Shown here in pieces: positions 23,719-35,454 of a stretch of 64,000 nt of DNA. The stretch comes from Zelopaecilomyces penicillatus (Eukaryota; Ascomycota; Sordariomycetes; Hypocreales; Pseudodiploosporaceae). A program made the position numbers and the translations under genes. Position 1 is the stretch's first letter; every line of letters begins with the position of its first letter. A model generated the notes under the pieces. It saw only the letters and a list, made by a program, of their open reading frames with translations. It made no database searches and was not told the origin of the DNA. Where the stretch lies: the NCBI GenBank assembly GCA_005765155.1, contig VCCP01000004.1, positions 2,542,001-2,606,000 of the forward strand, given 5' to 3'.

Positions 23719-25347
23719 TTACTGTGGGTTGCATTGATCGTCCGTTGTGTTGAAAGCCTCCTGGGCCGACGCCATGTCTCCAACCAAATCCGAGGGTGGT
23801 GACCCAGCTGCTTGCATCTGTGTATCTTTAATTAGCAATCTTCATTTCATATATGGGAGAGACGCGCAAATCAATCAATGCAATATATACCTTTTGCATT
23901 CTTTCGACAATGTATTCTCTGTCGGCCGCGTTGGCGTCGGAATACGTTGGCTCGTCAAACTTGGCCACAATCTCAGCCACGACAGTCCTCTGCTCCTCAT
24001 ATCTCTTGAGATCATCTGCAGACGTTGAGCTCTTGTTCTTGACAAGCCACTCCGGGAACTTGTCGTGTAGCTCTTTCATAGGCTCATATAGAATCTCCTT
24101 GTTTGTCAACTGCTCCATCATGCCCATGAGCATCTTGGAGAAGTCCTCGTCGCCACCCTCGCCACCAAAATCGCCTGATGACATCTGCTTGAGCATCTCT
24201 GCCATGAAATCGTCGGTGTTACCGGAGGCAGCTGCGGCGGTGGCCTGGTCTCCGGAGGACTGCATGCGCTCCATAGTGCGACGGATGGTCTCTTGGAACG
24301 ACAGGTCATCCCCGGCAGCACCGGCAGCACCAGCTGCGGATGGCTTGGGGGGACTACTGGCGGATGGAGCTGCAGAGGGGGTTGCACCGGGAAAGGAGGT
24401 GCTGGTTGTCTGTTCACCGGTGGATACTTCTGCGCTCATTTGCTTAAACATGTCCTCAAACTGAGCCTGCATCTCTGGCTATAAGTGGTGTCAGTAGGCT
24501 TTCAATAGCACCATTTGGTTCCAAGGAAGTTGGCAACTCACCGACTTCTCCAGCTCACCCAGGAGATCAGCCATGCCGGCTTGAAGTTGCTTTGCAAACT
24601 CCTCTGAAAAGTCGTCATCTAAGCTAGATGGAACTGCCGCAGCAGGGACTGCAGGTTTCGGGCTGGGTTCGGGTTTTGCTGGGCCCGTTGTCCGCGCCGG
24701 CGTTGAAGAGCTGTTCTGGTCCAACTTGGTAGCGGAGAACTCATTTAGCATATCTAGATGAATGTTTAGTAGGGCTCACGAAAACATCAGGTGATACATG
24801 AAGACATACCATCAAGATCATCCAAGTCATCCAGATCATCCTCGTCCGGATCTGGCACATCCTCAACCACGTCCATCAGTTGACTCGCTTCAGGCTGAGG
24901 TTGAGGCTCGGGCTGAGTCTCAAGCTTAATTTCCGTTGCAATATCAGTTGCGGTTACAATCGCAGTTGCAGTCACAGTCTCAGGCTCAAACTTGGTCTCT
25001 GTGGCAATCTCAGTCGTAGGCTCGGGTTGAGTCTCGGTTGCACTTTTAATCGCAGGCTCAGGCACAGTCTCAGGCTCAAGCTTAGTCTCAATCGCAATCT
25101 CAGTCGTAGGTTCGGGTTTAACCTCAGTTGCACTTTCAATTGTAGGCTCAAGCACAGCCTCAGGCTCAAGCTTAGTCTCAGTCGCAACCTCAGTCGCCGG
25201 CTCGGGTTTAATCTCAGTGGCAATCTCAGTCGGAGTCAGAGTGGCAGTCACAGTTGCCACAGGGACAGACACATTGCTTAGATCCCCTTCCTTTGGTATT
25301 GACTCTTCCATCTTGACAACGTCTGCCTTTTCTGATCCCGCATCCAT
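23719..25347 (-). CDS. PEX19: Peroxin-19, peroxisomal membrane protein receptor
   Basis: Exons 25347-24810, 24753-24542, 24478-23891 and 23817-23719 encode 478 residues, longer than the 300-400 usual for fungi. Pex19 is the farnesylated cytosolic chaperone and import receptor for peroxisomal membrane proteins and docks on Pex3. The last four residues are CNPQ, a CaaX box for farnesylation, created only when the final 99-base exon is joined. The C-terminal helical domain (from about residue 310) contains QETIRRTMERMQ, MEQLTNKEILYEPMKEL and the FPEWL segment. The Pex3-binding type segment, DDLDDLDDLDDMLNEF, spans the first intron near residues 170-185 instead of lying at the N-terminus. It is preceded by three 30-residue repeats rich in Thr, Glu and Pro. 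An internal Met158 would give a near-standard protein. Confidence 0.95.
24946..25215 (-). repeat. In-frame 90-bp minisatellite in PEX19 exon 1
   Basis: Three consecutive 30-residue units cover protein residues 45-74, 75-104 and 105-134. Each begins E/KPEP-like (IKPEP, VKPEP, TQPEP), continues TE(V/I)A-ETK-EPE, and ends in an alanine-threonine pair. The period is exactly 30 codons and the units differ by substitutions only. Partial copies flank the array on both sides. Confidence 0.85.
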
Positions 25348-26503
25348 GGTGGTCTATTCACTCGCACCTTTAAGAAACCAAACCTCACTACTCCTTCACT
25401 CAACAAATGATGGATGCGTAGGCACGTGGAGGAGGGGCAGGCGCTGTTTTCTAATGCGGCCTCAAGTGGCAGCCTTGCGTATTATTTGCAGATGAAAGAG
25501 AATCCGCAGTGTGAGGATGTAGGCGGCCTTGGCTGGGAAGCCGTTGATTGGTAGCAAAAAGAAAGGCTGCTGTGGTTGAAGTTGGTGGAGGGGGAGGACT
25601 TTCTTGACGCTGCTCGATGCCGTTGTCAGTGACTTCGCCGTGCCATGTTGAGCCGAGGGACTGGATGTTCGGCTGCCCCACGTCGGATTTTCAGAGTGAC
25701 TGGATGGGATGGTACTGTACTTTGCAATTTATGCAAGATGTTAGAACAGCCGCATGCATTACAGGCTGCTTTACTTGCTGACCTTTGGTACCTTGCCTAC
25801 CTTAATTTAACTGGACTGTACTTCCATTGCGGAACAACATGGCCGTTGGCCTCAATGTAAGCGACATGAACTCGTGGAACCTGCTAGACGCCTACAGTTC
25901 CATTCTCTTCCAACGACCTGGTGAAGCCCAACATGCCCCTCACTGTAGCATGTACGGTGTACCCCATAGGCTTTCAATACAAAGGTGGGGGAGGGGGCTT
26001 CCAGTGGGCTGCACTCCCCGCCAGCGATCAACGAAGACTATTACAGCACCTGCAAGCACTTCCAGGGCTGCCTGGCAGCTGAGTGCGACCTATAAGGCAA
26101 TTATTCGTCACTTCACCTCACATCAGCGTGACTGGGTCTTCAACACAACAGCGCATGCTGTGCTTTGGCTCACTCCAGCCGTGACTCCGCAACTGGGAGG
26201 AATCATCCCCATTTCTCCTTACCAACTGCACGTCTCTGAATCGTCATACTTGCCGCATAAAATACCGACTTCGCTGAGTTCTAGGCTTCTCTTTTTGGGA
26301 TACCCCTCCGAATCGCAGCTCGCTGCCGACCGAAGCACGACGACGATACCCCATCACGACCGTTTGGGCTGAAAGCGAGAAGGAAAAAAGCTTCATTTCG
26401 TCCCCGATTGATTTGTCGCAAAACGCGCGGCACCGATTTCTATTCCGCCCAGGACTGACCCATACATACGTGCCCGTCTTTTTGGACCTCCATTTTCTTA
26501 GAA
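25348..26503. promoter_or_regulatory. Divergent region between PEX19 and UBC9
   Basis: 1156 bases between two divergent starts. A plus-strand frame of 181 codons (25827-26372) crosses it, but its composition is not protein-like and it runs into the UBC9 leader, so I treat the whole as promoter and leader sequence. Confidence 0.5.
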
Positions 26504-27205
26504 ATGGCTCTTTGCCAGAACAGATTGCAGGAGGAGCGGTATGTTTATCACGCGAGAGCTTCTCTCCAGCTCAACAGAGTGCTGATAGTGAAGTGAATTC
26601 TTAGCAAGCAATGGCGGCGGGATCATCCTTTCGGCTTCTTTGCGAAACCGGCGCGGACGAAGGAAGGTGTTTTGGATCTGAAGAACTGGGAGTGCGGTAT
26701 TCCTGGGAAAGACAAGACCATTTGGGAGGGTGGTCTTTTCAAACTGAACATAGCTTTTCCAGATGGTATGTTTGAATATCCGTGGGATTTGAGGCTCAAC
26801 TGCTTTACTTGCTTGGATCGTACTGACTGCTGGAATCAGAATACCCAACGAAGCCCCCGAAATGTAGGCGTTTTACCCATAATTTTCTCTAATCCACCCC
26901 CCCAACATCTCAGCATCCGTCGAGGACTGTCATGCTAATGCGTACCTACAGGCAAGTTCGTCCCGCCTCTGTTCCATCCCAACGTCTACCCTTCTGGTAC
27001 TGTGTGCCTCTCGATCCTCAATGAGGAGGAAGCGTGGAAGCCTGCGATTACCGTCAAACAGATACTGCTTGGCATCCAAGACCTACTCAATGATCCCAAT
27101 CCCGAATCGCCCGCTCAAGCTGAGGCGTATAATTTGTTCAAGCGAGACAGGGTAGAGTACGAGAAACGAATCCGTCGGGTCGTGCGCGAGAACCCAGCTC
27201 CTTGA
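26504..27205 (+). CDS. UBC9: SUMO-conjugating enzyme E2, Ubc9
   Basis: Exons 26504-26538, 26605-26765, 26840-26863 and 26952-27205 encode 157 residues, exactly the length of yeast Ubc9 and fission yeast Hus5. The enzyme takes SUMO from the E1 as a thioester and passes it to lysines of target proteins, mainly in the nucleus. The active-site Cys is residue 92 in SGTVCLSIL, preceded by the family motif FHPNVYPSG. The basic N-terminal helix (RKQWRRDHPFGFFAKP) that binds SUMO and E1 is present, as is the Ubc9-specific loop GIPGKDKTIWEGG. The third exon is only 24 bases and encodes most of EYPTKPPK. The gene is divergent from PEX19. Confidence 0.97.
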
Positions 27206-28595
27206 ATGTATCACCAAGGTTATGCGCGGGGATGGTCTGGCTGCGAGGGACTTTAAACAAGCCACGGCGTTATTGGAGAATCACCAGGGAAGAGCCAATA
27301 GGGAAATAAATTCAAACAGATCTGTCAGAAGGGGGGAGGTGCATAGCACAGGGATCAGGGCGTGATGAGCCGTTGTGTAGGAACAGGGCCATGGGTTGTT
27401 AACAAACAGTCACTTAGAACAACTGGCAGTCATAGCTGATCCAGCCTTTTTGAGTGGACGACTTTGATTCCCCTATCTCGATACCAATTATTTGCAATTT
27501 GAGCTGCAATTATAAAAAGCTCGTTCATGACTGGGATGGTCTCCAAACTGAATACTCGCTGAGCCGACGGTGAGCGAAGGCTGAAACTAGATGCCTCGGA
27601 TTTGGAAAAGCGACTTGAAGGATGGATCCGCTCTTGGAGTCATTGAACTCGGCTCTTAACGGTCTGAGGATTGCCAATCCACACCTTTTGACGGGTACAC
27701 CATGTGGTAGTGTTGCAAGTTTGGTAAATATTATGCATCTCCCGCATAGGGATCATGATTGCTGCTCCAGTTTGAAATTCACGACTCACCCAACTTGGCG
27801 GCGTGTTAAAAGTGTGTTCATTTGTCTACTGCAACTCCGACAGCGGGGCCTCCGTCTTGTCTGTGTCGCACCGGATTAGAATCCAACTTGATGGCTAGAA
27901 GTTGGAGCTGCATTCCATCCATGCAGCATTGCGGGCATTCGACACGAACCTGGAGGAAGCAAGGAAGGAAGAAAGGATTGATCACTTGATTTTACCAAGA
28001 GCTGCCATCGGTTGGGTGATATCGTCACAATGGAATACCGCACGGTTGAGTACGTAGTAGTTGGAGCATCTACCGCTGTCCCCCCCAGGATTCCGTCCTT
28101 CAGCCGACCCCAGTCATGCAATCATTGCCACATGGGCCAATCCTCAGTGATATATGTGCGTTGTATCATATTCGAACGGGTCTTATCAGAGAGATTCCTG
28201 GGAGCTGCCGAGACTTTAGGTAATGGGGGATTTCAAAGTTTGGGTGTGGCCACCAATAGCGTGCCAGAGATGGCAGATGGCGGCCCCCAAGCCGAAGTCG
28301 GCCGTGAGATGCCACTTCGCAAGCCTGTGAAGAGAGATAGCTTGGCTACTTATCTCCTAGCAATCAATGGTTTCCATTGACCTAAGAGTCATGCCCAATG
28401 ACTACTACATACTGTGCCCGCCGCCACCGTCATTGTCCCCTACACACTCTGTTCTTTTTTATTTTATTTTTCTAGTTTCGCTTCTTCTTTTGAATTCTAA
28501 TAAACCAATTCGCCGGTATCCATCTTCCATTGCGCCCTTTCTGAACCTCTCACCAAAAGCTTTATTTCTTGCTCACAGAGCGCCGCGTCGCAATC
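27206..28595. other. UBC9 to asparagine synthetase intergenic region
   Basis: 1390 bases with no supported gene. The right part (28430-28595) is pyrimidine-rich with a long T-rich run and then a leader-like CT-rich segment before the asparagine synthetase ATG, so the promoter and leader of that gene are here. Confidence 0.55.
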
Positions 28596-31077
28596 ATGTG
28601 TGGCATCTTTGCTTGTCACCAGTATGTTTCTTTTGCTCTTCCGCTGTCCTTCCGCTGTCGCGTCCGCATCCCCCTGTTTGGCGGGGCATTTTCGTCCACC
28701 ACTACCCCCACCAACGAAAAGGGGACAGACGGAATGGACTCACTCTCGCCGAGGATCGTCACTGACATGCGAACCTTTTAAACAGACATCACGAAGTCCA
28801 AAAGTTCAAGCCGCATGCGCTTAGATTGGCAAAACTGTATGTGGAACTTGCACCTTGTGAAGGGAATGCCCATTAATTGACTGAAATTGGCACAGAATCC
28901 GACACCGAGGACCGGATTGGAGTATGTTTTCCGACTCGCTTTTTTGGGTGGACGTTAGTGATGGCGCAGGAATGGGTCGTTGCTAACACTATGCGTTTTC
29001 TAGGCGGAAGCGTCATCGCCAACAACACAAGTAAGTCAATTGACTGGGAGAAGGGGTTGTTTGAATACCTGGCTGACATGTTTGGATAGTCCTTTGCCAT
29101 GAACGTTTGAGTATTGTGGGTGTTGGTAAGTGCATTCGCTCTGACTTGATCAATTGGGTCGATGCTCATCAGTCTCAACAGAGTCGGGCGCCCAGCCCTT
29201 GACCAATGCCGATGACTCCATCATCCTGGCTGTCAATGGCGAGATCTACAACCATCGCCAGGTCCGAACACACCTCAAGGAAAAATACCCCTTCAAGACG
29301 ACCTCCGATTGCGAAGTCATTATCCCGCTAGTATGTGTTGTGCCCTTGACTCATCTTTGCAAAGATTTGGGGAAACGAACTAACCATGGGGTTTCCCTTG
29401 CAGTACCTAGAACATGATATTGATGCGCCAGCCCATCTCGATGGCATGTTCTCCTTTGTTTTATACGACAAGAAGCAGGACCGAACCATTGCCGCCCGAG
29501 ACCCGATCGGAGTCACAACCTTCTACCAGGGATGGTCGTGGAAGCAGCCCGGCGCTGTTTACTTTGCCTCAGAACTGAAGTGCTTGGCAGAAGTTTGCGA
29601 CAAGATTGTGGCATTCCCTCCCGGTCATGTCTACGATTCCAAAACTGGAGAGACAACTCGTTACTTCAAACCTTCTTGGTGGGATCCGGCCAACGTGCCA
29701 TCTACCCCGGTTGACTACAAGGCTATCCGCGAGGGCCTCGAAAAAGCCGTCCGGAAGCGTCTCATGGCCGAAGTTCCCTTTGGCGTGCTTCTCTCTGGCG
29801 GCTTGGACTCAAGCCTGGTTGCTGCCATTGCGCAGCGAGAAACTCTCCGCCTAAAGAAGGCATTTTTGGAGGCCGAGAAGAACTCACCTCCTGCAGTGGA
29901 GTCTCAAAACGAAGATCACCTTGTCGGTGTCGATGACGACAACAACTTGGAAACCGTTACCTATCTGCCTCAACTCCATTCCTTCTCCATTGGATTACCA
30001 GGATCTCCGGACAACGTTGCTGCGTTGGAGGCTGCCAAATTCTTGGGCACCAAGCACCACGTTATGACCTTCACCATCGATGATGGCATCAACGCGCTAT
30101 CAGACGTTATCTACCACCTGGAGACTTACGATGTAACGACAATTCGAGCCTCGACCCCCATGTTCCTCTTATCGCGCAAGATCAAGTCGATGGGTGTGAA
30201 GATGGTGCTGAGTGGAGAGGGAAGCGATGAGATCTTTGGTGGTTACCTGTACTTCCACGCTGCCCCCGACAAAGCTGCTTTCCACGAGGAGACGGTTCGC
30301 CGTGTCAAGAACCTCCATCTCGCTGATTGCCTTCGAGCCAACAAATCGACTTCGGCATGGGGTCTTGAGGCCCGTGTGCCCTTCTTGGATAAGAAGGTAA
30401 TTTGGAATGATGCTGCTTTCAAATTTGATGAATGAATGTGATCTGGGGCTGACAGCTACTTTTTAGTTTCTCGAAACGACCATGGGCATCGATCCTCAGG
30501 ATAAGATGATTACCAAGGAACGAATGGAAAAGTACATCTTGCGAAAGGCTTTTGATACCTCCGACGAACCCGGTGCCGAGCCATACCTTCCTGACTCTAT
30601 CCTTTGGAGACAAAAGGAGCAATTCTCCGATGGTGTTGGATATGGATGGATTGATTCTCTTAAAGACCATGCCGAGCTCCACGTAACAGATGAGATGCTG
30701 AAGCACCCCAAAGCAGAATGGGGCACCGATATCCCTGATACCAAAGAAGCGTACGTTTTATTTATCCTACATGAATGCTCAAATTTGGATTATATAGAAC
30801 ACAGATGACTGACACTCTTATAGATATTGGTATCGTCTCATGTTTGACGAGCACTTCCCTCCACGCTGCGCAGCAACCGTGGAGCGATGGACACCAACAT
30901 GGTCTCAACAATCAGACCCCAGTGGCAGGTTCGTATTATCCGCGCGCACGCACAAAATGACACGAAGGTGTACTTAGGGCATGGCATTTTTATTGTGTAT
31001 TTTTCTATTTTACTAACTTGAAGCCCAAAAACAGAGCCATCTCCACGCACAACGCAAAGTACGATAACGCTGCCTAA
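28596..31077 (+). CDS. ASN1: Asparagine synthetase (glutamine-hydrolysing)
   Basis: Ten exons: 28596-28621, 28786-28836, 28896-28921, 29004-29030, 29090-29125, 29182-29330, 29404-30396, 30467-30750, 30824-30928 and 31035-31077. Joined they encode 579 residues, normal for the AsnB class. The enzyme makes asparagine from aspartate, ATP and glutamine. After Met removal, Cys2 of MCGIFACH is the glutaminase nucleophile. RHRGPDWSG, which crosses exons 2-4, and the AVNGEIYNH segment belong to the N-terminal amidotransferase domain. The synthetase domain carries the pyrophosphate-binding loop LLSGGLDSSL and the GEGSDEIFGGY segment. The first five exons are only 26-51 bases each. Every splice restores the family sequence, so the model is secure despite the fragmentation. 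Confidence 0.96.
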
Positions 31078-31816
31078 AGGAACGGAACGGGCGTTGGGTG
31101 TGTTGGGGCGGTCATGCCCAGTTGCGGTTGGGAATTGGGACGACACGGCGGAGTTGAGTGTGTTTTTTCCATATATAGAATAAAGCATATCGCATACCGA
31201 GATGTTGATCTGATTGGGTGAAGAATAGAAAGCACTTTTACACTTTTAAAACGGGCAGGCTGTTTAGACTAATGTCCGTGGGGCGTGGTTGAATATTGTG
31301 AACGGATGGTTTGATGGCATTATCCTACTTCTAATTGCGCAACTGGTAACCTCATTAGAGAGTCAGAAGAGTGACGGTGCTATAAGTTGGGTAGTCTCAA
31401 ATAACCGTTAGGTTAATTAGCAGCCGCTGCTTTTCGTTGAATAAAACCCCCCCCCCACGTGGACACTAAAAAGCTCCCTAATATGGTTTAGCTGGTCTCG
31501 CCTGGGCGGCTGCCCTGAGCCCGACATCAGCCGACGTGTTCTTGCCCCAACCAACTGGGGGGAGCGAGCCGAGCACGGCCGCCAAATTAGAAGCACTGGA
31601 GGTGCCCAAATCAGCGCAGCCGGTTCGAGCAGCCAATTGCCAGCTGGCGGGCCCAAAACATTTTCCCTCGCCCGCCATCAATCTCCTGAAACCACCCCCG
31701 TCATCCCAAAATAATCTTCAACCCCCATTCTTCCGCCTCTTTTTAACCTCTTCTTCATTCAACTAATTACTCTCTCACTTCCCACCACACCACACCACAC
31801 ACACACATAATTCATC
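31078..31816. other. Asparagine synthetase to porin intergenic region
   Basis: 739 bases between same-strand genes. Right half is CT-rich (31690-31816), ending in a run of CCACA/CACACA units immediately before the porin start, typical of a strong fungal promoter and leader. A C9 run lies at about 31447-31455. No gene seen. Confidence 0.6.
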
Positions 31817-33185
31817 ATGTCTGTCCCCGCCTTTGCCGATATTGCCAAGCCGGCCAACGATGTATGCGCCGACCACCACCACACTCCTCCCCTCGGGCTT
31901 TGAAGAGAGAGCGAGAGGAGCTCCTCTTCTTGATTGCTTCAATTTTCCGGAATGCTGACTTGGTTTACCGCGTGCAGCTCCTCAACAAGGATTTCTACCA
32001 CCTCTCCGCCACTACCTTCGAGTTCAAGGACACTGCCCCCAATGGCGTTGCCTTCAAGGTGACTGGCAAGTCCAGCCACGAGAAGGCCACCTCTGCTGCT
32101 GTAAGTTCCTCGTCCTGTTTGAGACTGCGGTGGGTGTGCATGTAATGTCATTGTTTTGACATTGAGCACTCCATCACCACCGGCCCTCTGCACCACAGTC
32201 GATTACTTTCCACCAAAGAGGAATTGAGCGCTGACCAGAGGCAATTGTCATCATCTTCTAGATTGAGGGAAAATATACCGATAAGCCCACTGGTACGGCT
32301 CCCCGAAAAAAGCCCCGTCGCAAAAAAAGAGACGAGATGCCCCCCACCCTCTTGATCTCGCGCGTCCTCGGTCGCGGCACTGGCTGGCCGCTCGAGTTCG
32401 CTGCGATTCTTCAACCCGGCTTCGTTCAGCTGCTAATGTGGTACACTCGTACAGGCCTCACTGTCACCCAGACATGGAACACCGCCAACGCTCTCGACAC
32501 CAAGCTCGAGGTTAACGACACCCTCGCCAAGGGCCTCAAGCTCGAGGGTCTCTTCAACTTCCTGCCCGCCACCGCCGGCAAGGGCGCCAAGTTCAACCTT
32601 CACTTCAAGCAGCCCGGCTTCCACGGCCGTGCTTTCTTCGACCTCCTCAAGGGCCCCACCGCCAACGTCGATGCCGTCGTCGGCCACGAGGGCTTCCTCG
32701 CCGGTGCCTCCGCTGGCTATGATGTCAACAGGGCTGCCCTCACCGGCTACAGCGCCGCTGTTGGCTTCGCCGCCCCTCAGTACAGCGCTGCTGTCACTGC
32801 CACTGACAACCTGAGCGTCTTCGCTGCCTCTTACTACCACAAGGTCAACAGCCAGGTCGAGGCTGGTGCCAAGGCTACCTGGAACTCCAAGACCGGCAAC
32901 ACTGTCGGCCTTGAGGTTGCCAGCAAGTACCGCATCGACCCTGTGTCCTTCGCCAAGGTATACACGATTCCTACTATATCGCAACTCCTCCCAAAAAGTA
33001 CCCCGCCTTTTATTAACCAAATTTGTGCATTGTAGTTCAAGCTCAACGACCGCGGTATTGCTGCCGTTGGCTACAACGTCCTCCTGCGTGAGGGTGTTAC
33101 CCTGGGCCTTGGTGGCTCTTTTGATACCCAGAAGCTTGACCAGGCTACCCACAAGCTGGGCGCCAGCTTCACTTTCGAGGGCTAA
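31817..33185 (+). CDS. POR1: Mitochondrial outer-membrane porin (VDAC)
   Basis: Five exons (31817-31861, 31978-32100, 32262-32292, 32455-32957, 33036-33185) encode 283 residues, the standard VDAC length. The protein forms the 19-strand beta-barrel channel for ATP, ADP and other metabolites in the outer mitochondrial membrane. Seen: the N-terminal helix MSVPAFADIAKPANDLLNKD, alternating hydrophobic strand pattern through the body, TGLTVTQTWNT, and a final strand ending HKLGASFTFEG. Codon choice is strongly biased to C-ending codons, as in highly expressed fungal genes; this bias also creates a long antisense frame that is not a gene. Introns 1 to 3 are rather long (116, 161 and 162 bases). The gene converges on the J-protein gene. 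Confidence 0.97.
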
Positions 33186-33597
33186 GTTAATTCTCACGAC
33201 ACGTCCTTTGGCTGCCAACCTACTTGGCTAGATTTTTATTACCGACAGCTACCCTCGCGTAGTTTGTGTATCTTACTAGAGCTTTGAATGGCGATGGTGT
33301 CACGGATGTAGAATGTAGATAATAACCCGAGTCAAAAATGTTGAAAAAAGTTTTCGCGCATACACCTCACGAGCAATTGTCTTTCTACTTAACTGGTGAT
33401 GAATGAATGATGCTTATTTTTGTTATATACACGCTAGTCAAGCGCCTTGGGTCTAGCCAATATCTGGGCATGTCTATACTACACCACTGTATACCTCCCC
33501 TCTACCATGTTTATGGCCACCGACATAAGCAGCTCTTGTAACCTGTTCCATATATATGCCAACCAGAAAAACAAAGACCCCCAAAAGAGGCACGGAT
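33186..33597. other. Convergent 3' region, porin and J-protein genes
   Basis: 412 bases between two converging stops, AT-rich, with AATGAATGAATG near 33400. It should carry both polyadenylation regions. No gene is visible. Confidence 0.6.
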
Positions 33598-34775
33598 CTA
33601 TTCGTCATCCCTCTTCTGCCGGCCAAGCCGCATAAACTGTAGATATATCAGCGGCGCCAGAAACGTAACGCCCAGTATACCCGCAACAACGAAAAAGTGG
33701 CCAGTCAGGCTCATCTGGGGCTCAAACTCGATATCATCGTCGCCGACGGCCCGTTTGGTCCTCTGCCAGCGCCGCTCATCCTGGCGGCGATGGGTCTTCG
33801 TGTGGCCCGTCTTATCGAAATGCGGTACCTCGTCTGCATGTCCAAAGGGATCACTGCCGGGGCCCATGCCGCCGTATTGGGTTTGACCGTAGGCGCCAGC
33901 CCAAGGATCAGCTCTATTACTGCCGCTGGTAGTATCGTGTCCAGTGGCTCCCGACCCCGCTGCTGTTCCCCCCCCACCCGTCGATTCCTCATGCGCCGCT
34001 CTGCGTTTCTCCCCATGTGCGCCCCAACCACCGCTGCGATAGAAGCTCGGCGGCGGCCCGCGGAACGTACCACGCCGACGGCTCAGCCCCGAAGCGGTGC
34101 GCCCTCCCGCCGGGTTATGCGATGTGCTGTGGTAGGAGCCTGCATGGCGGCTGTGTTGGTGGTGATGGAGGCGCAGGACGTCGCGGTCGTAGGCTGCACG
34201 ACGGTCTGAGTGTGATAGGATAGTGTACGATTCGGAGATGAGAGAGAACTTGTGGGCGGCGTTGGGGTCGGATGGGTTGGCGTCTGGGTGGTGGGTTTTG
34301 GATAATGCGTAGAAGGACCTTTATGAGTCAAAGAAGTTAAACGTTAGCAAATTTTGGTTTCCACTTTCTTTCAATCATCTTCTTCACCACGGCTACAATG
34401 TTGGGGAGGAGCTCGTCAGAATAAAGACAGCTGAGTAAATAAAACATACTTCTTAATCTGAGAAGGCGACGCATCATGCGCAACCGTCAGCCGCTCATAA
34501 TGATTCTTCGACTCCATCGCATTCCTCACCACCCTCGACCCATGAAACCCCCTCCGCTGGGGCAGCAGCACCCGCTTCTGCGTCGGCGTCGAACAACACG
34601 CCCATCCGCGCGCCGTCGGCCATGTCGCTGTCGCTAGTTTCTTTACTACTACCGCAGCAGCATAGCAACGTGTCGAGAATGCGGGAGCCTTTCTGCTTCC
34701 GCCTGCTCCTCCTATTCCCCCTCCTCTGGCAGCTGTGACGGCGTTGGCGGCGGCGCGGTGCAAACGAAGCGGCAT
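33598..34775 (-). CDS. Mitochondrial J-domain protein with C-terminal membrane anchor
   Basis: Exons 34775-34450 and 34318-33598 (131-base intron) encode 348 residues. The first 85 residues are rich in Ala and Arg without acidic residues until late, as in a mitochondrial presequence (RRGFHGSRVVRN near the likely cleavage region). A J domain spans about residues 91-155, with the Hsp70-stimulating HPD at 119-121 formed by exon 2 and the helix IV-like RRAAYDRDV. The middle is Gly, His and Ser rich. A hydrophobic segment near residues 315-336 (VVAGILGVTFLAPLIYLQF) predicts a membrane anchor followed by a basic-acidic tail. This matches short membrane-anchored mitochondrial J proteins of fungi; the exact orthologue is not clear. 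The specific Hsp70 partner is inferred to be the matrix Ssc1 type. Confidence 0.87.
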
Positions 34776-35454
34776 GCCTTCTCTCTCTCTCTCTCTCTCC
34801 TCAAGCCCTCCTCATCACGAGAGGGGAGGGCCGTTCCCGCAAATGAAGTGTGAGGAAAATTGAATAGCGGTGAAATTGAACAGACGGTTTCGGCTGTGTA
34901 GTTTTCTGAAGAGCAATTGGCCTGTCGACAAGAGTGGTGGTGTTGGTTGAGTGGTGTGAGTGGTGATGAAATTAGTGATGTAATCGGATGGTGTAGGAAA
35001 GTCGCTAGTGACTATGCGGTTTCGGCGGTAGCATGCGGATAGCGGGGCACCCTCACCCGAGTTGCCGAACTTGGTAATTAACCTGCTTCTTCACTAGCAT
35101 AATGCTACTGTCTTTATGATGGCACCACATTCACAGTGTGATATCGAGACATATACCCCAAGAAGCCAATTTTGGGTTTTCTTGCTCTTGCCATTCCATG
35201 CTCTTCATACCAGGCTATGCAGAAACTAGGTATACAAAAACCGTACCCTTCCCAATCTTTGTCTAATACGCCACTGATGCCCATTCAGTCCTCTTCCTCA
35301 TAAAGCCAATTCATGTGTGTCGTTTGTGGTATCATCCATGCATCCCGATTTTCTATTTCCGCTATGTTTGCAGAATATGATAATGCTCCCGTAAAAAACC
35401 TGTAGCCTCAAAAGGTAAAAAAGAGAAACAAAAAGAGCTGTCGTCAATCCCGGG
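34776..35454. other. Upstream of the J-protein gene; 3' flank of the mannosidase gene
   Basis: 679 bases. The left edge holds a CT microsatellite directly 5' of the J-protein start; the rest must carry its promoter and the 3' end of the mannosidase transcript. No gene seen. Confidence 0.6.
34779..34800. repeat. CT/GA dinucleotide microsatellite at the J-protein start
   Basis: About ten CT units on the plus strand read as GA repeats on the coding strand and end four bases before the ATG of the J-protein gene, so they fall in its leader. Confidence 0.85.

Noticed and set aside
25827..26372. 181-codon plus-strand frame between PEX19 and UBC9
   Set aside because: No family, irregular composition, and it lies where two divergent promoters must be.
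32433..33218. 261-codon open frame antisense to the porin gene
   Set aside because: Shadow of strongly biased C-ending codons on the plus strand; the Val/Gly/Leu-rich translation is not protein-like.
34083..34331. Minus-strand Thr/Pro/His-rich frame near the J-protein intron
   Set aside because: It is an alternative frame over exon 2 of the J-protein gene, whose spliced frame gives a proper J domain with HPD.
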